DNA from: Peribacillus loiseleuriae
Lineage (GTDB): Bacteria > Bacillota > Bacilli > Bacillales > DSM-1321
Length of the DNA: 64,000 nucleotides
Assembly: GCF_001183985.1 (NCBI RefSeq)
Contig: NZ_LFZW01000001.1
Span: 894,333-958,332 of the forward strand
Reading direction: 5' to 3'
Of the stretch, positions 48,066 through 55,620 are shown in pieces. The translations under genes and the position numbers were made by a program. The notes below the pieces were generated by a model. That model was not told where the DNA came from. It made no database searches and saw only the letters and a list, made by a program, of their open reading frames with translations. The stretch's first letter is position 1, and every line of letters begins with the position of its first letter.

Positions 48066-48317
48066 ATGCAAAAAATCGGTGTTGAGGGATCATTAACGAA
48101 TATTTCCGAAGCGTTACGTGAAAAGGGCTATGATGTTGTTGAATTAAAACAGGAATCTGACGCACAAAACGTAGACTTTTGTGTTGTGACTGGACTAGAT
48201 TCAAATATGATGGGCATACAAGAGGCTTCGGCTAAGGGTTCGGTTATTGAAGCGAGCGGATTATCCGCAAATGAGGTTATTAGTGAAATTGAAAATAAAA
48301 TAAATCATTTACAGTAA
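48066..48317 (+). CDS. YkuS-like protein (UPF0180)
   Basis: An 83-aa cytoplasmic protein. The sequence KIGVEGSLTNISEALREKGY, DFCVVTGLDSNMMGIQEA and a C-terminal ANEVISEIENKI match the UPF0180/YkuS family found in Bacillus; the role is unknown. The start follows TAGGAGGTG. A terminator follows directly, so it is monocistronic. Confidence 0.88.
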   Translation: MQKIGVEGSLTNISEALREKGYDVVELKQESDAQNVDFCVVTGLDSNMMGIQEASAKGSVIEASGLSANEVISEIENKINHLQ

Positions 48318-48328
48318 AAGTAAAAGTA

Positions 48329-48378
48329 AAAGGCTGAATCAGGCGTCGATTGATACGATGTCTTTGGTTCGGCTTTTT
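48329..48378 (+). terminator. Terminator after ykuS
   Basis: AAAAGGCTGAATC pairs, with two G-U pairs, to GGTTCGGCTTTT and continues as a T tract. Confidence 0.75.
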
Positions 48379-48504
48379 TATGCTTTTTGGTTATCTGACT
48401 AAAGTGATCCAAAAATCACCAGCGTTGTATAACACAGCCATTAAAAAAGGCGCTTTATCGTATGGTGAAAAGTCAAGTGTTCTTTCGTGGTTATATTTGG
48501 GACT

Positions 48505-48534
48505 CATAAAAAGTTCTTAGATAAAGCATTCTAT
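48505..48534 (+). promoter_or_regulatory. Sigma-G-type (forespore) promoter of the spoVA-type operon
   Basis: TCATA, an 18-nt spacer, then CATTCTA at 48528-48534. This fits the sigma-G consensus GHATR-N18-CATWHTA, with the -10 fully matched and one -35 mismatch. It lies 36 nt before the DUF1657 start, so forespore expression is expected. Confidence 0.65.
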
Positions 48535-48569
48535 TATTTGTAATGATTAAACCAAAGGAGGATTTTTAT

Positions 48570-48773
48570 ATGACTGTTATTAATCAAGTACAACAAACAT
48601 TATCGGGTTTAAAAGGTATTCAAGCTAGTTTTGAAACATTTGCATTGGCAACGGATAATCAACAGGCTAAACAAATGTATCAACAAGCAGCGCAACAAAC
48701 ACAAACGATTGTGGATACTCTTTCGCCACGCGTTCAACAAATCATCGAAGAAGAGCCTCAATATAAACAATAA
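48570..48773 (+). CDS. DUF1657 protein, first gene of a spoVA-mobile-type operon
   Basis: A 67-aa helical protein (QVQQTLSGLKGIQASFETFA, DNQQAKQMYQQAAQQ) of the DUF1657 family. In Bacillaceae these genes flank spoVAC-spoVAD-spoVAEb in the extra spoVA operon (spoVA2mob) linked to high spore heat resistance. ATG 48570 follows AAAGGAGG; an in-frame ATG at 48543 precedes that site. A sigma-G-type promoter lies upstream and a large palindromic repeat follows. Confidence 0.88.
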   Translation: MTVINQVQQTLSGLKGIQASFETFALATDNQQAKQMYQQAAQQTQTIVDTLSPRVQQIIEEEPQYKQ

Positions 48774-48793
48774 CGATAAGTAGAAAAAAGGCT

Positions 48794-48850
48794 GTCCTAA
48801 GTTTAAGGGTCAGACCCCACAAATCTTGTGGGGTTAGACCCTTTTAGGAC
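48794..48850. repeat. Palindromic repeat R1 (GGTCAGACC family), also a terminator
   Basis: GTCCTAA...AAGGGTC.GACCCCACA pairs with TGTGGGGTTAGACCCTT..TTAGGAC, followed by a T tract at 48857. The core GGTCAGACCC also occurs in the repeats at 51345, 53135 and 63769. It lies between the DUF1657 gene and the spoVAC stub. Confidence 0.8.
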
Positions 48851-48911
48851 CACCTCTTTTTTTAGCATAAAAATCGAAGCGACAATTGTGTGGAAAGAGG
48901 CGTTTGTTGGT

Positions 48912-49001
48912 ATGTTTAATCAGAAAAATAAGCAATTAATACCTGTTCGACAGGAGTATCGGAAGAGAATTCAGATTCAGTGGGTTGACTTAGTATGCTA
49001 A
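48912..49001 (+). pseudogene. spoVAC N-terminal stub
   Basis: A 29-codon frame (ATG 48912, TAA 48999) beginning MFNQKNKQLIPVRQEYRK. This resembles the charged start of SpoVAC from the mobile-type spoVA operon, but none of the membrane domain follows. The stop overlaps the spoVAD start (ATGCTAA). A deletion seems to have removed almost all of spoVAC while keeping translational coupling. The identification rests on position and a short motif. Confidence 0.5.
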
Positions 49002-50005
49002 GAGGCCAGCGGACATGGGTTTTCGATCAAAGGCCGGTTATTATCTCTACAGGAACTGTCGGCGGTCCATTTGAAGCAGAAGGATTACTTACGAACGACT
49101 TTGATCTTCTTCATGGAGATTTGTGGCTGAAACAAGATTCCTATGAGAAAGCACATAAAGTACTCTTGGAAGAAGCTTGTCAAAAGGCTATGGAAAAAGC
49201 TGAACTTCAAAAAGAGCAAATCCAGTTTCTGCTCGCTGGAGATTTAATCAATCAAATTACGCCAACTAGCTTTGCAAGTAAAACGATTGGGGCACCCTAT
49301 CTTGGATTATTTGGCGCGTGTTCTACCTCCATGGAAGGGCTGGCATTGGGAGCCTTCCTCGTTAATTCAAAAGGGGCCAAATATTTATTAACTGGGGCTT
49401 CCAGTCATAATTCGGCTGTTGAGAAGCAGTTTCGTTATCCAACTGAATATGGCGGACAAAAACCCCCTACTGCTCAATGGACAGTGACAGGTGCTGGAGC
49501 AGCACTATTAAGTGATTCAGGAGTTGGTCCAAGAGTTACATCAGCTACGATTGGGCGTGTGATTGATATGGGGCTTTCTGATCCCTTTAATATGGGAGGC
49601 GCAATGGCGCCAGCAGCTGTTGATACGATTGAAGCCCATTTAAAAGAACGTAATATTGATCCATCCTATTATGACCTTATTGTTACCGGAGATTTAGGTC
49701 AAATTGGCCATGAAGTTTCACTAGATTTATTAAATAACCATGGTATAAAAATCGATAACAATCTGTACCAGGATTGTGGGTTAATGATTTACCGGCAAGG
49801 ACAACCAGTATTAGCAGGGGCTAGCGGTGCAGGGTGTTCAGCCACAGTTGTTTATGGCCATCTGTTGAATCGGATGAAAAAAGGTGAAATTAAACGATTG
49901 TTGGTAGTAGCAACAGGCGCATTATTATCACCTCTTAGCTTTTTGCAAAAAGAAACGATTCCTTGTATTGCCCATGCGGTGTCGATTGAGTATGAAAGTG
50001 AATAG
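48995..50005 (+). CDS. spoVAD: Stage V sporulation protein AD
   Basis: A 336-aa thiolase-fold protein that binds dipicolinic acid for import into the forespore. Recognised by RTWVFDQRPVIISTGTVGGP, AGDLINQITPTSFASKTIG, FGACSTSMEGLALGAFLV and VTGDLGQIGHEVSLDLL. Length is normal. Its usual partners SpoVAC and SpoVAEb, which form the membrane channel, are missing (a stub and nothing, respectively), so it may work with channel proteins encoded elsewhere or be a relic. A DUF1657 gene follows after 48 nt. Confidence 0.93.
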   Translation: MLRGQRTWVFDQRPVIISTGTVGGPFEAEGLLTNDFDLLHGDLWLKQDSYEKAHKVLLEEACQKAMEKAELQKEQIQFLLAGDLINQITPTSFASKTIGAPYLGLFGACSTSMEGLALGAFLVNSKGAKYLLTGASSHNSAVEKQFRYPTEYGGQKPPTAQWTVTGAGAALLSDSGVGPRVTSATIGRVIDMGLSDPFNMGGAMAPAAVDTIEAHLKERNIDPSYYDLIVTGDLGQIGHEVSLDLLNNHGIKIDNNLYQDCGLMIYRQGQPVLAGASGAGCSATVVYGHLLNRMKKGEIKRLLVVATGALLSPLSFLQKETIPCIAHAVSIEYESE

Positions 50006-50053
50006 GAACTGTGATTACATCACTATGGCTAAAAGGAAAAGGAGCATTATGTC

Positions 50054-50260
50054 ATGACGATCGGATCAGAAGTGAAACAATGTCTAGCTAGTCTCAAAGG
50101 AATTGAAGCGAATTTATTCAGCTTAGCGATACGGACCCCAGATGACGAAGCGAAACGTGTGCTTCGCGAGACGAGGGTCATTGTGAATGGTGTAGTGGCT
50201 GACATACAAAAACGAGTTGTTGAGATGGAAGTAGAGGAAACACAATACAAAGGGTTTTAA
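50054..50260 (+). CDS. DUF1657 protein, second copy
   Basis: A 68-aa relative of the protein at 48570 (VKQCLASLKGIEANLFSLAI, then TPDDEAKRVLRETR). It occupies the position expected after spoVAEb in the mobile spoVA operon, which shows that spoVAEb has been lost. The start follows AAAAGGAGC. Confidence 0.88.
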   Translation: MTIGSEVKQCLASLKGIEANLFSLAIRTPDDEAKRVLRETRVIVNGVVADIQKRVVEMEVEETQYKGF

Positions 50261-50287
50261 AGTATAGTTTGTAGGAGGTGTGAAAAA

Positions 50288-51148
50288 TTGCCAGATTGGT
50301 TAGCTGTAATTGTACGTTCCTTACTATTTATCGTTGTTCTATTTTTAGTGGCAAAATGGTTCGGGAAAAAGCAAATCTCTCAACTGTCTTTTTTTGAATA
50401 CGTCATTGGGATTGCGATAGGCAGTATAGGAGCAGCGGTTGTTATTGGGCTTGAACCAAGTCTTTTTTTAGGGGTATTATCTATTCTAACTATTTCAGTG
50501 ATCCCATTTTTAGCTAGTTTTATTTCGTTAAAAAGCAAATCCTTTCGTAACATTTTCGAAGGAAAAGGAACCGTTTTGATTAAAGATGGCAAGATTATGG
50601 AAGACAACTTGAAAAAGGAAAGATACACGACAGATGAGCTGTTGAAAGGTCTTCGAAAAAATCAAGTTTTTCAGGTCGCCGATGTAGAATTTGCCGTATT
50701 AGAGGCCACCGGAGATCTAAGTGTATTACTAAAGAAAGAAAATCAGCCATTGACTGCGAAGGATTTACACTTTTCTATTGCACCGATTAAAGAATCCCAG
50801 ACAGTTATTATGGATGGAAAAGTACTGAATGAACCACTGTCTACTGCTGGGCGAAGTAGACTTTGGTTACAAATCGAGCTGGAAAAAATCGGCGTACTCC
50901 TTGAAAATGTATTTCTTGGACAAGTTGATACGTATGGACAATTAACCGTCGATCTATATGATGATAAACTTCAGGTGCCACCACCTCAAGAAAAACCGTT
51001 ATTACTCGCAACTATGAAAAAATGCCAAGCAGACCTCGAATTATTCGCACTTGGAACAGAAAATAAAGAAGCGAAAAAGATGTATCACGTAAATAGTGAA
51101 AAATTACAAGAAGCAATTGATAAAGTGGAATATTTATTAAAAGAATAA
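50288..51148 (+). CDS. DUF421 membrane protein with fused DUF1657-like tail
   Basis: A 286-aa protein. Residues 1-80 hold three helices with FGKKQISQLSFFEYVIGIAIG, 80-210 the DUF421 soluble domain (KGTVLIKDGKIMEDNLKKER), and about 230-285 a DUF1657-like helical tail (LATMKKCQADLELFALGTENK). This is the last gene of spoVA2mob-type operons, whose DUF421 member contributes to spore heat resistance in related species. TTG 50288 follows TAGGAGGTG. It is a paralogue of the DUF421 protein at 2370, which has no such tail. Confidence 0.9.
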   Translation: MPDWLAVIVRSLLFIVVLFLVAKWFGKKQISQLSFFEYVIGIAIGSIGAAVVIGLEPSLFLGVLSILTISVIPFLASFISLKSKSFRNIFEGKGTVLIKDGKIMEDNLKKERYTTDELLKGLRKNQVFQVADVEFAVLEATGDLSVLLKKENQPLTAKDLHFSIAPIKESQTVIMDGKVLNEPLSTAGRSRLWLQIELEKIGVLLENVFLGQVDTYGQLTVDLYDDKLQVPPPQEKPLLLATMKKCQADLELFALGTENKEAKKMYHVNSEKLQEAIDKVEYLLKE

Positions 51149-51173
51149 GAAAAAAATTCACATCGTATTCTAC

Positions 51174-51214
51174 ACACAGTATATCGTGTTACGTACACGT
51201 ACTTTATACTGTGT
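51174..51214. repeat. Small palindrome related to the repeat cores
   Basis: ACACAGTATA and TATACTGTGT flank TCGTGTTACGTACACG-like inner arms, forming a hairpin of about 41 nt. Its inner sequence resembles the centre of repeats R2-R4. It may also end transcription of the spoVA-type operon, although there is no long T run. Confidence 0.55.
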
Positions 51215-51344
51215 TTTGTAGTTAGGGAAGCTGACTTATTATGAAGTCAGCTTCAAATGCTTTAAAGGAATAACGGGCTACTTTGCTATTCAATAATGGA
51301 GACGATTAGGCAGCTTTAGCTAGACAAATGAGGTTCCCATGAAG

Positions 51345-51436
51345 AAAAGGTCAGACCCCACATTTTCTACATATCGTTTATTTAACGTGTAAATCACACA
51401 TAAACGGTATGTAGAGTGTGAGATCAGACCCTTTAA
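51345..51436. repeat. Palindromic repeat R2
   Basis: AAAGGTCAGACCCCACA on the left pairs imperfectly with TGTGAGATCAGACCCTTT on the right; inner arms CTACATATCGTTTAT and ATAAACGGTATGTAG also pair. About 92 nt. It lies between convergent genes and may act as a terminator for both. Confidence 0.75.
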
Positions 51437-51445
51437 GACATGTTG

Positions 51446-52093
51446 TTAATGCGGCAAATTATAATTTGACGTTTGAGGTGGCAGAGTAGCAGTAGCTGGT
51501 GCGAATGCATTTAGCATTTGCTGCATATCTTGTTTTGCCAGTTGTGGGACCTGATAATAATGATGTTTATTTTGATAAATGGAAATTTCATAAGCCATTT
51601 CAATGCAGTTGGGAACCGAATCTGCAAGGACCCGACGGACTACTGGATTTGTCACTTCACAAGCGGCCATTGCTTTCATGGCCGCAGATGACTTTACAGC
51701 TCCGAGCATTAATCCGGAAATGGACTCATCAGTAATTTCTGTTACAGATTGCAGCGGTTTCTTCGGTTGGGTTGGTGTTAAACCAAAGATGAAGTCGTTG
51801 CCTTGTTTCATTTTATAACTTTGTGTCGGTTTCGCTGGATTCCCACCAGTCGTAAAACAATCAACTGTAGTATTGTATTCATCTTGGATAAACTGATATT
51901 GGCGATCCAACATATCCATGAGTTCCGGATCCTTTACATGCTGGCGTAAAAGCATATATTGATTGAGTGTACCTATGGTTCCTGATAATACTTCATGAAC
52001 ATCGAACAGTTCATGGCCGCCATGATTCAGTTGTTGAGGTACAGCGCCCGTATGCATATTTTGGTGCATAGGTTCTTGTTGGTTTTGCATCAA
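51446..52093 (-). CDS. CotF-family spore protein (YhcQ-like)
   Basis: A 215-aa protein of the ferritin-like spore coat protein F family. Two helical pairs are evident (DVHEVLSGTIGTLNQYMLLR, then DMLDRQYQFIQDEYNTTVDC, and a later MKAMAACEVTNPVVRRVLAD) with glutamine-rich ends (TLPPQTSNYNLPH). The length and glutamine-rich start favour the YhcQ-like branch, whose B. subtilis member is made in the forespore. A sigma-G-type promoter upstream agrees. It begins at TTG 52093 or ATG 52090 after GAGGAGG. Confidence 0.8.
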   Translation of the reverse strand: MMQNQQEPMHQNMHTGAVPQQLNHGGHELFDVHEVLSGTIGTLNQYMLLRQHVKDPELMDMLDRQYQFIQDEYNTTVDCFTTGGNPAKPTQSYKMKQGNDFIFGLTPTQPKKPLQSVTEITDESISGLMLGAVKSSAAMKAMAACEVTNPVVRRVLADSVPNCIEMAYEISIYQNKHHYYQVPQLAKQDMQQMLNAFAPATATLPPQTSNYNLPH

Positions 52094-52134
52094 TTTTCAA
52101 ACCTCCTCTTTGTATGAAAAAAAACGTTCGGTTG

Positions 52135-52163
52135 TAGTATGTGTCATCCAATAAGAGTTATTC
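52135..52163 (-). promoter_or_regulatory. Sigma-G-type promoter of the YhcQ-like gene
   Basis: In gene direction GAATA (52163-52159), a 17-nt spacer, then CATACTA (52141-52135). Both hexamer-like elements match GHATR and CATWHTA completely. It lies about 42 nt before the start codon. The 370 nt further right up to 52533 hold no visible gene. Confidence 0.72.
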
Positions 52164-52533
52164 AAAAGGAAGTCTAATTTAAAAATGAGTAAATCGCATC
52201 AAATCAATTTTTTCGTCCTATAGCATATACATAAAGTTTAGGTAATGTTACTTGGTGAGCTCTTATTGTGCAATAAAATTGTCGTAAAGGTAATGATTTC
52301 GGCTCTTTTCACACTCAATGCAGAGTAAAATCTTAGTCATTTACATGATTTAAAGTAGAAGATGTGAGACAAACTACTAACGACGAGTAAAGAATATTGT
52401 TTAGGATGTTTGGAACAATTTAAAAAGATGATCAGAAATGATCACAGTTAAACCCACTTTCTCGTCATTCTCGTGTGAAACTGTATCGTTTTGGTTCGGC
52501 TATTCTTAGCTACAAAGATAGGAGGGTTTTATT

Positions 52534-53076
52534 GTGAAAGTAGTGGCAATTGTAGGAAGTAATCGTAAAGAATCTTATAATAAAAAAATCGCTGATTTTA
52601 TGCAAAAAAGATATACGGACAAGATTGAAATTGAAATTATGCCAATAGAAGATCTTCCTATGTACAATGAAGATAAGGAGTTAAATCCGCCGTCCGTAGT
52701 CACGGACATTAAGAAAAAAATCATTGATAGTGATGGAATCTTAATTGCAACACCAGAATACAATCATTCCATATCAGGTTTCTTGAAAAATGCAATTGAC
52801 TGGTTTTCAAGAGGAGATAAAGTAATGGTGAATAAGCCAGTCATGATTGTTGGATGTTCTCCGGGTGCGCTAGGTACAGTTCGTGCTCAAATGCAACTTC
52901 GTCAAATCTTAAACTCACCTGGAGTTTCTGCATTAACTTTGCCTGGAAACGAAGTATTTATTGGAGCTGTACATGAAAAAATCGATGAATCTGGAAAGCT
53001 AGTCCATGAACCGACGATTCAATTCTTAGATACAGTAATGAATAACTTTATGGACTGGATTCAAAAAGTTAAATAA
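52534..53076 (+). CDS. NAD(P)H-dependent FMN reductase
   Basis: A 180-aa flavodoxin-fold oxidoreductase of the FMN_red family. It has the phosphate loop GSNRKESYNKK at the start, the TPEYNHSISGFLKNAIDW block typical of azoreductase-like quinone reductases, and GCSPGALGTVRAQMQLRQIL. It reduces FMN or quinones in the cytoplasm with NAD(P)H. GTG 52534 follows GGAGGG. Transcribed alone; repeat R3 follows. Confidence 0.92.
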   Translation: MKVVAIVGSNRKESYNKKIADFMQKRYTDKIEIEIMPIEDLPMYNEDKELNPPSVVTDIKKKIIDSDGILIATPEYNHSISGFLKNAIDWFSRGDKVMVNKPVMIVGCSPGALGTVRAQMQLRQILNSPGVSALTLPGNEVFIGAVHEKIDESGKLVHEPTIQFLDTVMNNFMDWIQKVK

Positions 53077-53134
53077 TCTGAATGGTATGTGCATACATGA
53101 TGAGTATAAAAATCAACAAACATAAAAGAGAGGG

Positions 53135-53249
53135 GATGTCCCCCCTAAGTAAAAGGTCAAGACCCTATAGCTACTACATACAGTTTTGATGAAGTGTGAG
53201 TAACACGATAAACTGTGTGGTGCTGCTGGGTCTGACCTTTTTGGACATC
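53135..53249. repeat. Palindromic repeat R3, bidirectional terminator
   Basis: Outer arms GATGTCC and GGACATC, middle arms AAAAGGTCAAGACCC and GGGTCTGACCTTTT, inner arms near ACATACAGTTT and AACTGTGTGGT. About 115 nt, with T and A runs at its ends, placed between two convergent genes. Confidence 0.78.
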
Positions 53250-53271
53250 TTTTTTCATGAATTTTAAAAAG

Positions 53272-54153
53272 TTAAGTATGAGAAGAGAGTCTTCTCCTCT
53301 GAAAATTAGGATAAGCAATCCCAAATAGAATCACTGCTACACCGGTCCATTGAGAAAGGGTGACAACTTCATGCAGCACAATTGTGGACATGAGTATGGC
53401 TGTTGGTAGTTCGGAGGCACTTAGGATGGTGCCGAGGCCACTGCCTACTTTAGGCATGCCGATATTAAATAAAAGTGGAGGGACGAGTGAGCCAAAGAAA
53501 CCAATGAGCAGACCGTATTTAAGCAAACCATCTGCAAATGCTCCATTTAAGAGAAACACTGGAGGAAGTAGGATGAATACGAGAAGTGTCGCTCCGGTCG
53601 TCATGATTGCGCTTTTGTAGATTGGATGAATCGTTATGCTTGCACGCCCGCTTACATAAATAAAGGTGGCGAAGGATAATGCCGAAAGTAGCCCCCAGCC
53701 AATTCCGACAAGCGAAAAGGTGAGTTCACTACTCAAAAAACCTGAGGCTAAAACGGAGCCGCAAAGGATGATTGCCGTTGCAATAATACTCTTACGGTCC
53801 GGAATTTTTTTATCAAAAATGTATTGTAAAATAATGCTAATCCAAGTGAATTGTAGCAGTAGGATAATAGCAAATGAAGCATCTACATACCCCAGTGATT
53901 TATTATATAAAAACCCAGTTAAACCCATAGGCATCCCGCTTATCAACAAAATCAACCACTGTTTAACACTCAATCTAATTTTAGGAACAAAGATTGTAAT
54001 GATCCATAACATAATGGCTCCCAGCAAATACTGACTGCCCGTCAAATCACCTATTCCAAAACCGTCCCCATAGCCTAATTTAACAAATGACGAGATAACT
54101 CCGTACGAACAGCCGCCAAGAAAGACTAGTAAAGCATATTTCCATATCCCCAT
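53272..54153 (-). CDS. EamA/DMT-family transporter
   Basis: A 293-aa protein with about ten helices and two EamA repeats (FLGGCSYGVISSFVKLGYG near the start, MPMGLTGFLYNKSLGYVDAS, and SELPTAILMSTIVLHEVVT in the second half). It has moderate similarity in layout to the transporter at 26194 but is not a recent duplicate. The substrate is unknown. The start follows GGGAGG in the gene direction. A strong hairpin and copy C of the structured element lie upstream in the same orientation. Confidence 0.88.
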   Translation of the reverse strand: MGIWKYALLVFLGGCSYGVISSFVKLGYGDGFGIGDLTGSQYLLGAIMLWIITIFVPKIRLSVKQWLILLISGMPMGLTGFLYNKSLGYVDASFAIILLLQFTWISIILQYIFDKKIPDRKSIIATAIILCGSVLASGFLSSELTFSLVGIGWGLLSALSFATFIYVSGRASITIHPIYKSAIMTTGATLLVFILLPPVFLLNGAFADGLLKYGLLIGFFGSLVPPLLFNIGMPKVGSGLGTILSASELPTAILMSTIVLHEVVTLSQWTGVAVILFGIAYPNFQRRRLSSHT

Positions 54154-54179
54154 TAAAAAACCTCCCGTAAAACAATAAA

Positions 54180-54212
54180 GCCACCCATCCCTTTAATAAA
54201 GGATGGGTGGCG
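54180..54212 (-). terminator. Strong leader hairpin before the EamA gene
   Basis: GCCACCCATCC and GGATGGGTGGC with AAA/TTT extensions form a near-perfect stem of about 15 bp. In the gene direction it is followed by TTTATTGTTTT, then the ribosome binding site, so it looks like a terminator placed inside the 5' leader (attenuator) or an upstream gene's terminator. No known riboswitch motif was recognised before it. Confidence 0.6.
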
Positions 54213-54331
54213 AAAAGTAAAGTTGTAAACTTTAAGAAAAATCCACCTGCCGCAAACTTGTAATGCAGCTTTTAGTATATCACTATTACATCCTATTATA
54301 AGTTGTAATGATGAATTGTAAAGAGGGAAAT

Positions 54332-54418
54332 TTTATCCCGGTTTAACAGGCTGTAAATCCCCGGTCGGTTCAACTAACCATCAGTGGGGAACTACACCCC
54401 ACTGATGGAAGTTTCACT
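54332..54418 (-). ncRNA. Structured RNA-like element, copy C (short form)
   Basis: An 87-nt short relative on the minus strand. It starts AGTGAAACTTCCATCAGTGG, closes with CCACTGATGGTTAGT, then jumps to ACCGACCGGGG, TTTACAG and CCTGTTAA, and ends CGGGATAAA. The first stem CCATCAG/CTGATGG differs from copies A and B (CAATCAG/CTGATTG) by a compensatory pair. The central hairpins are missing. It lies upstream of the EamA gene in the same direction. Confidence 0.6.
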
Positions 54419-54485
54419 ATATCGATATTCCTTAAAAAGGGTGTTTACTTAAAGGAGTATTAAAAAATGAAAATCCAAAGATACT

Positions 54486-54520
54486 AACTCCATCCTTAGA
54501 GGGAATGGTGTTATTTTTTT
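54486..54520 (+). terminator. Terminator-like hairpin
   Basis: AAC-CCAT and ATGG-GTT form a stem with small mismatches, followed by ATTTTTTT. Just upstream AAAGGAG precedes an ATG of a six-codon frame (54468-54488), so it could be a short leader or debris. No gene that it would end is visible. The following 190 nt hold only an 8-bp palindrome AATCACGC/GCGTGATT (54581-54598). Confidence 0.45.
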
Positions 54521-54708
54521 GTAAAAAAGTAATTAATAATTGTCCTACTCTCTTACTCATGTTATTATTTAGACTATAGGAATCACGCTGGCGTGATTAA
54601 TGTGGAATATAGTGCGGATTATGGGATTATCTTTTAAAAAAGAAAGATACTGTGTTTTCATATCCAAGCTGATTTTAGAGTCCAATATTTTAGGGAGGTT
54701 ATCTTTTT

Positions 54709-55470
54709 TTGGAAATTTTAAATCAAATGTTTAGTACGTACGCTCTATTTTTCGACTGGCAAATGTGGGGAGAAGTGTTAACGGATCCTGTTGCTTGGGG
54801 ATTAATCGGGACATTAATTATTATGGAAGGGTTACTATCAGCTGATAACGCACTTGTGCTTGCAGTCATGGTTAAACATCTTCCTGAAGAAAAACGAAAA
54901 AAAGCATTGATGTATGGTTTATTAGGTGCTTATGTTTTTAGATTCATTTTCATCGGAATCGGAGTATACTTAGTTAACTTCTGGTGGATTAAAGTATTAG
55001 GTGCACTTTATCTTGGATGGATTGCTTTCAGTCATTTCCGGAAAAAATCCGGCGAGGAAGATGAAGTAAAAGAATTCGATAAAAATACTTGGTTAGTCCG
55101 TACATTTGGAACGTTTTGGGCAACGGTCATTATGGTAGAAGGAATGGACATCGCCTTCTCGGCTGACTCAATTTTGGCAGCTTTTGCAATCTCGGATCAA
55201 GTTTGGGTCCTATTATTGGGCGGTATGATTGGGATTTTATTAATGCGTACAGTAGCTCGAGTATTCCTAACTCTAATTGATAAAATTCCTGAACTTGAAA
55301 ATACGGCTTTCATTTTAATTGGTATTATTGCTCTTAAAATGCTATTAAGTGTATTTGAAATCCATATCCCACATACAGCATTTTTTGGCATCATCGTTGT
55401 GGCGTTCTTAATTACGTTTGTCATTCATAAGAGAAATGAACGTAAGGCAGCTACTTCGACTGAGAGCTAA
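54709..55470 (+). CDS. TerC-family membrane protein (YkoY-like)
   Basis: A 253-aa integral membrane protein with about seven helices. TerC hallmarks: MEGLLSADNALVLAVMVKHL with the conserved ADN, the EKRKKALMYGLLGAY loop, and VEGMDIAFSADSILAAFAI with the second acidic motif. TerC/YkoY proteins are linked to manganese export and metalation of secreted proteins. TTG 54709 follows GGGAGG at ten bases. Unlike the paralogue at 59105 it has no yybP-ykoY riboswitch in its leader. Confidence 0.9.
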   Translation: MEILNQMFSTYALFFDWQMWGEVLTDPVAWGLIGTLIIMEGLLSADNALVLAVMVKHLPEEKRKKALMYGLLGAYVFRFIFIGIGVYLVNFWWIKVLGALYLGWIAFSHFRKKSGEEDEVKEFDKNTWLVRTFGTFWATVIMVEGMDIAFSADSILAAFAISDQVWVLLLGGMIGILLMRTVARVFLTLIDKIPELENTAFILIGIIALKMLLSVFEIHIPHTAFFGIIVVAFLITFVIHKRNERKAATSTES

Positions 55471-55513
55471 GATAATAGTGTATGGCACCATTTAATCAAT
55501 ATTGAACGAGCTT

Positions 55514-55557
55514 AGAAGCAGAAGGTCATTCGTATCAGGGCCTTCTGCTTCTTTTTG
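55514..55557 (+). terminator. Terminator after the first terC-like gene
   Basis: AGAAGCAGAAGG and CCTTCTGCTTCT form a perfect 12-bp stem followed by TTTTT. Confidence 0.92.
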
Positions 55558-55620
55558 CGTTTAGAATTTTTTCTGAAGGTTTCATATGATGTAGATACCT
55601 CCTTTCACTTCTACTTCATT

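Noticed and set aside
48794-48850. CRISPR array from the palindromic GGTCTGACC repeats
   Set aside because: The repeats are kilobases apart, differ in length and have no regular spacers or cas genes nearby.
54180-54212. T-box or other amino-acid riboswitch before the EamA gene
   Set aside because: The hairpin has GGGTGGC, but the conserved TGGNACCGCG antiterminator sequence and a specifier loop are absent.
54486-54708. yybP-ykoY riboswitch before the first terC-like gene
   Set aside because: The AAAGGGGAGTAG core and its stems, obvious at 58589, are not present here.
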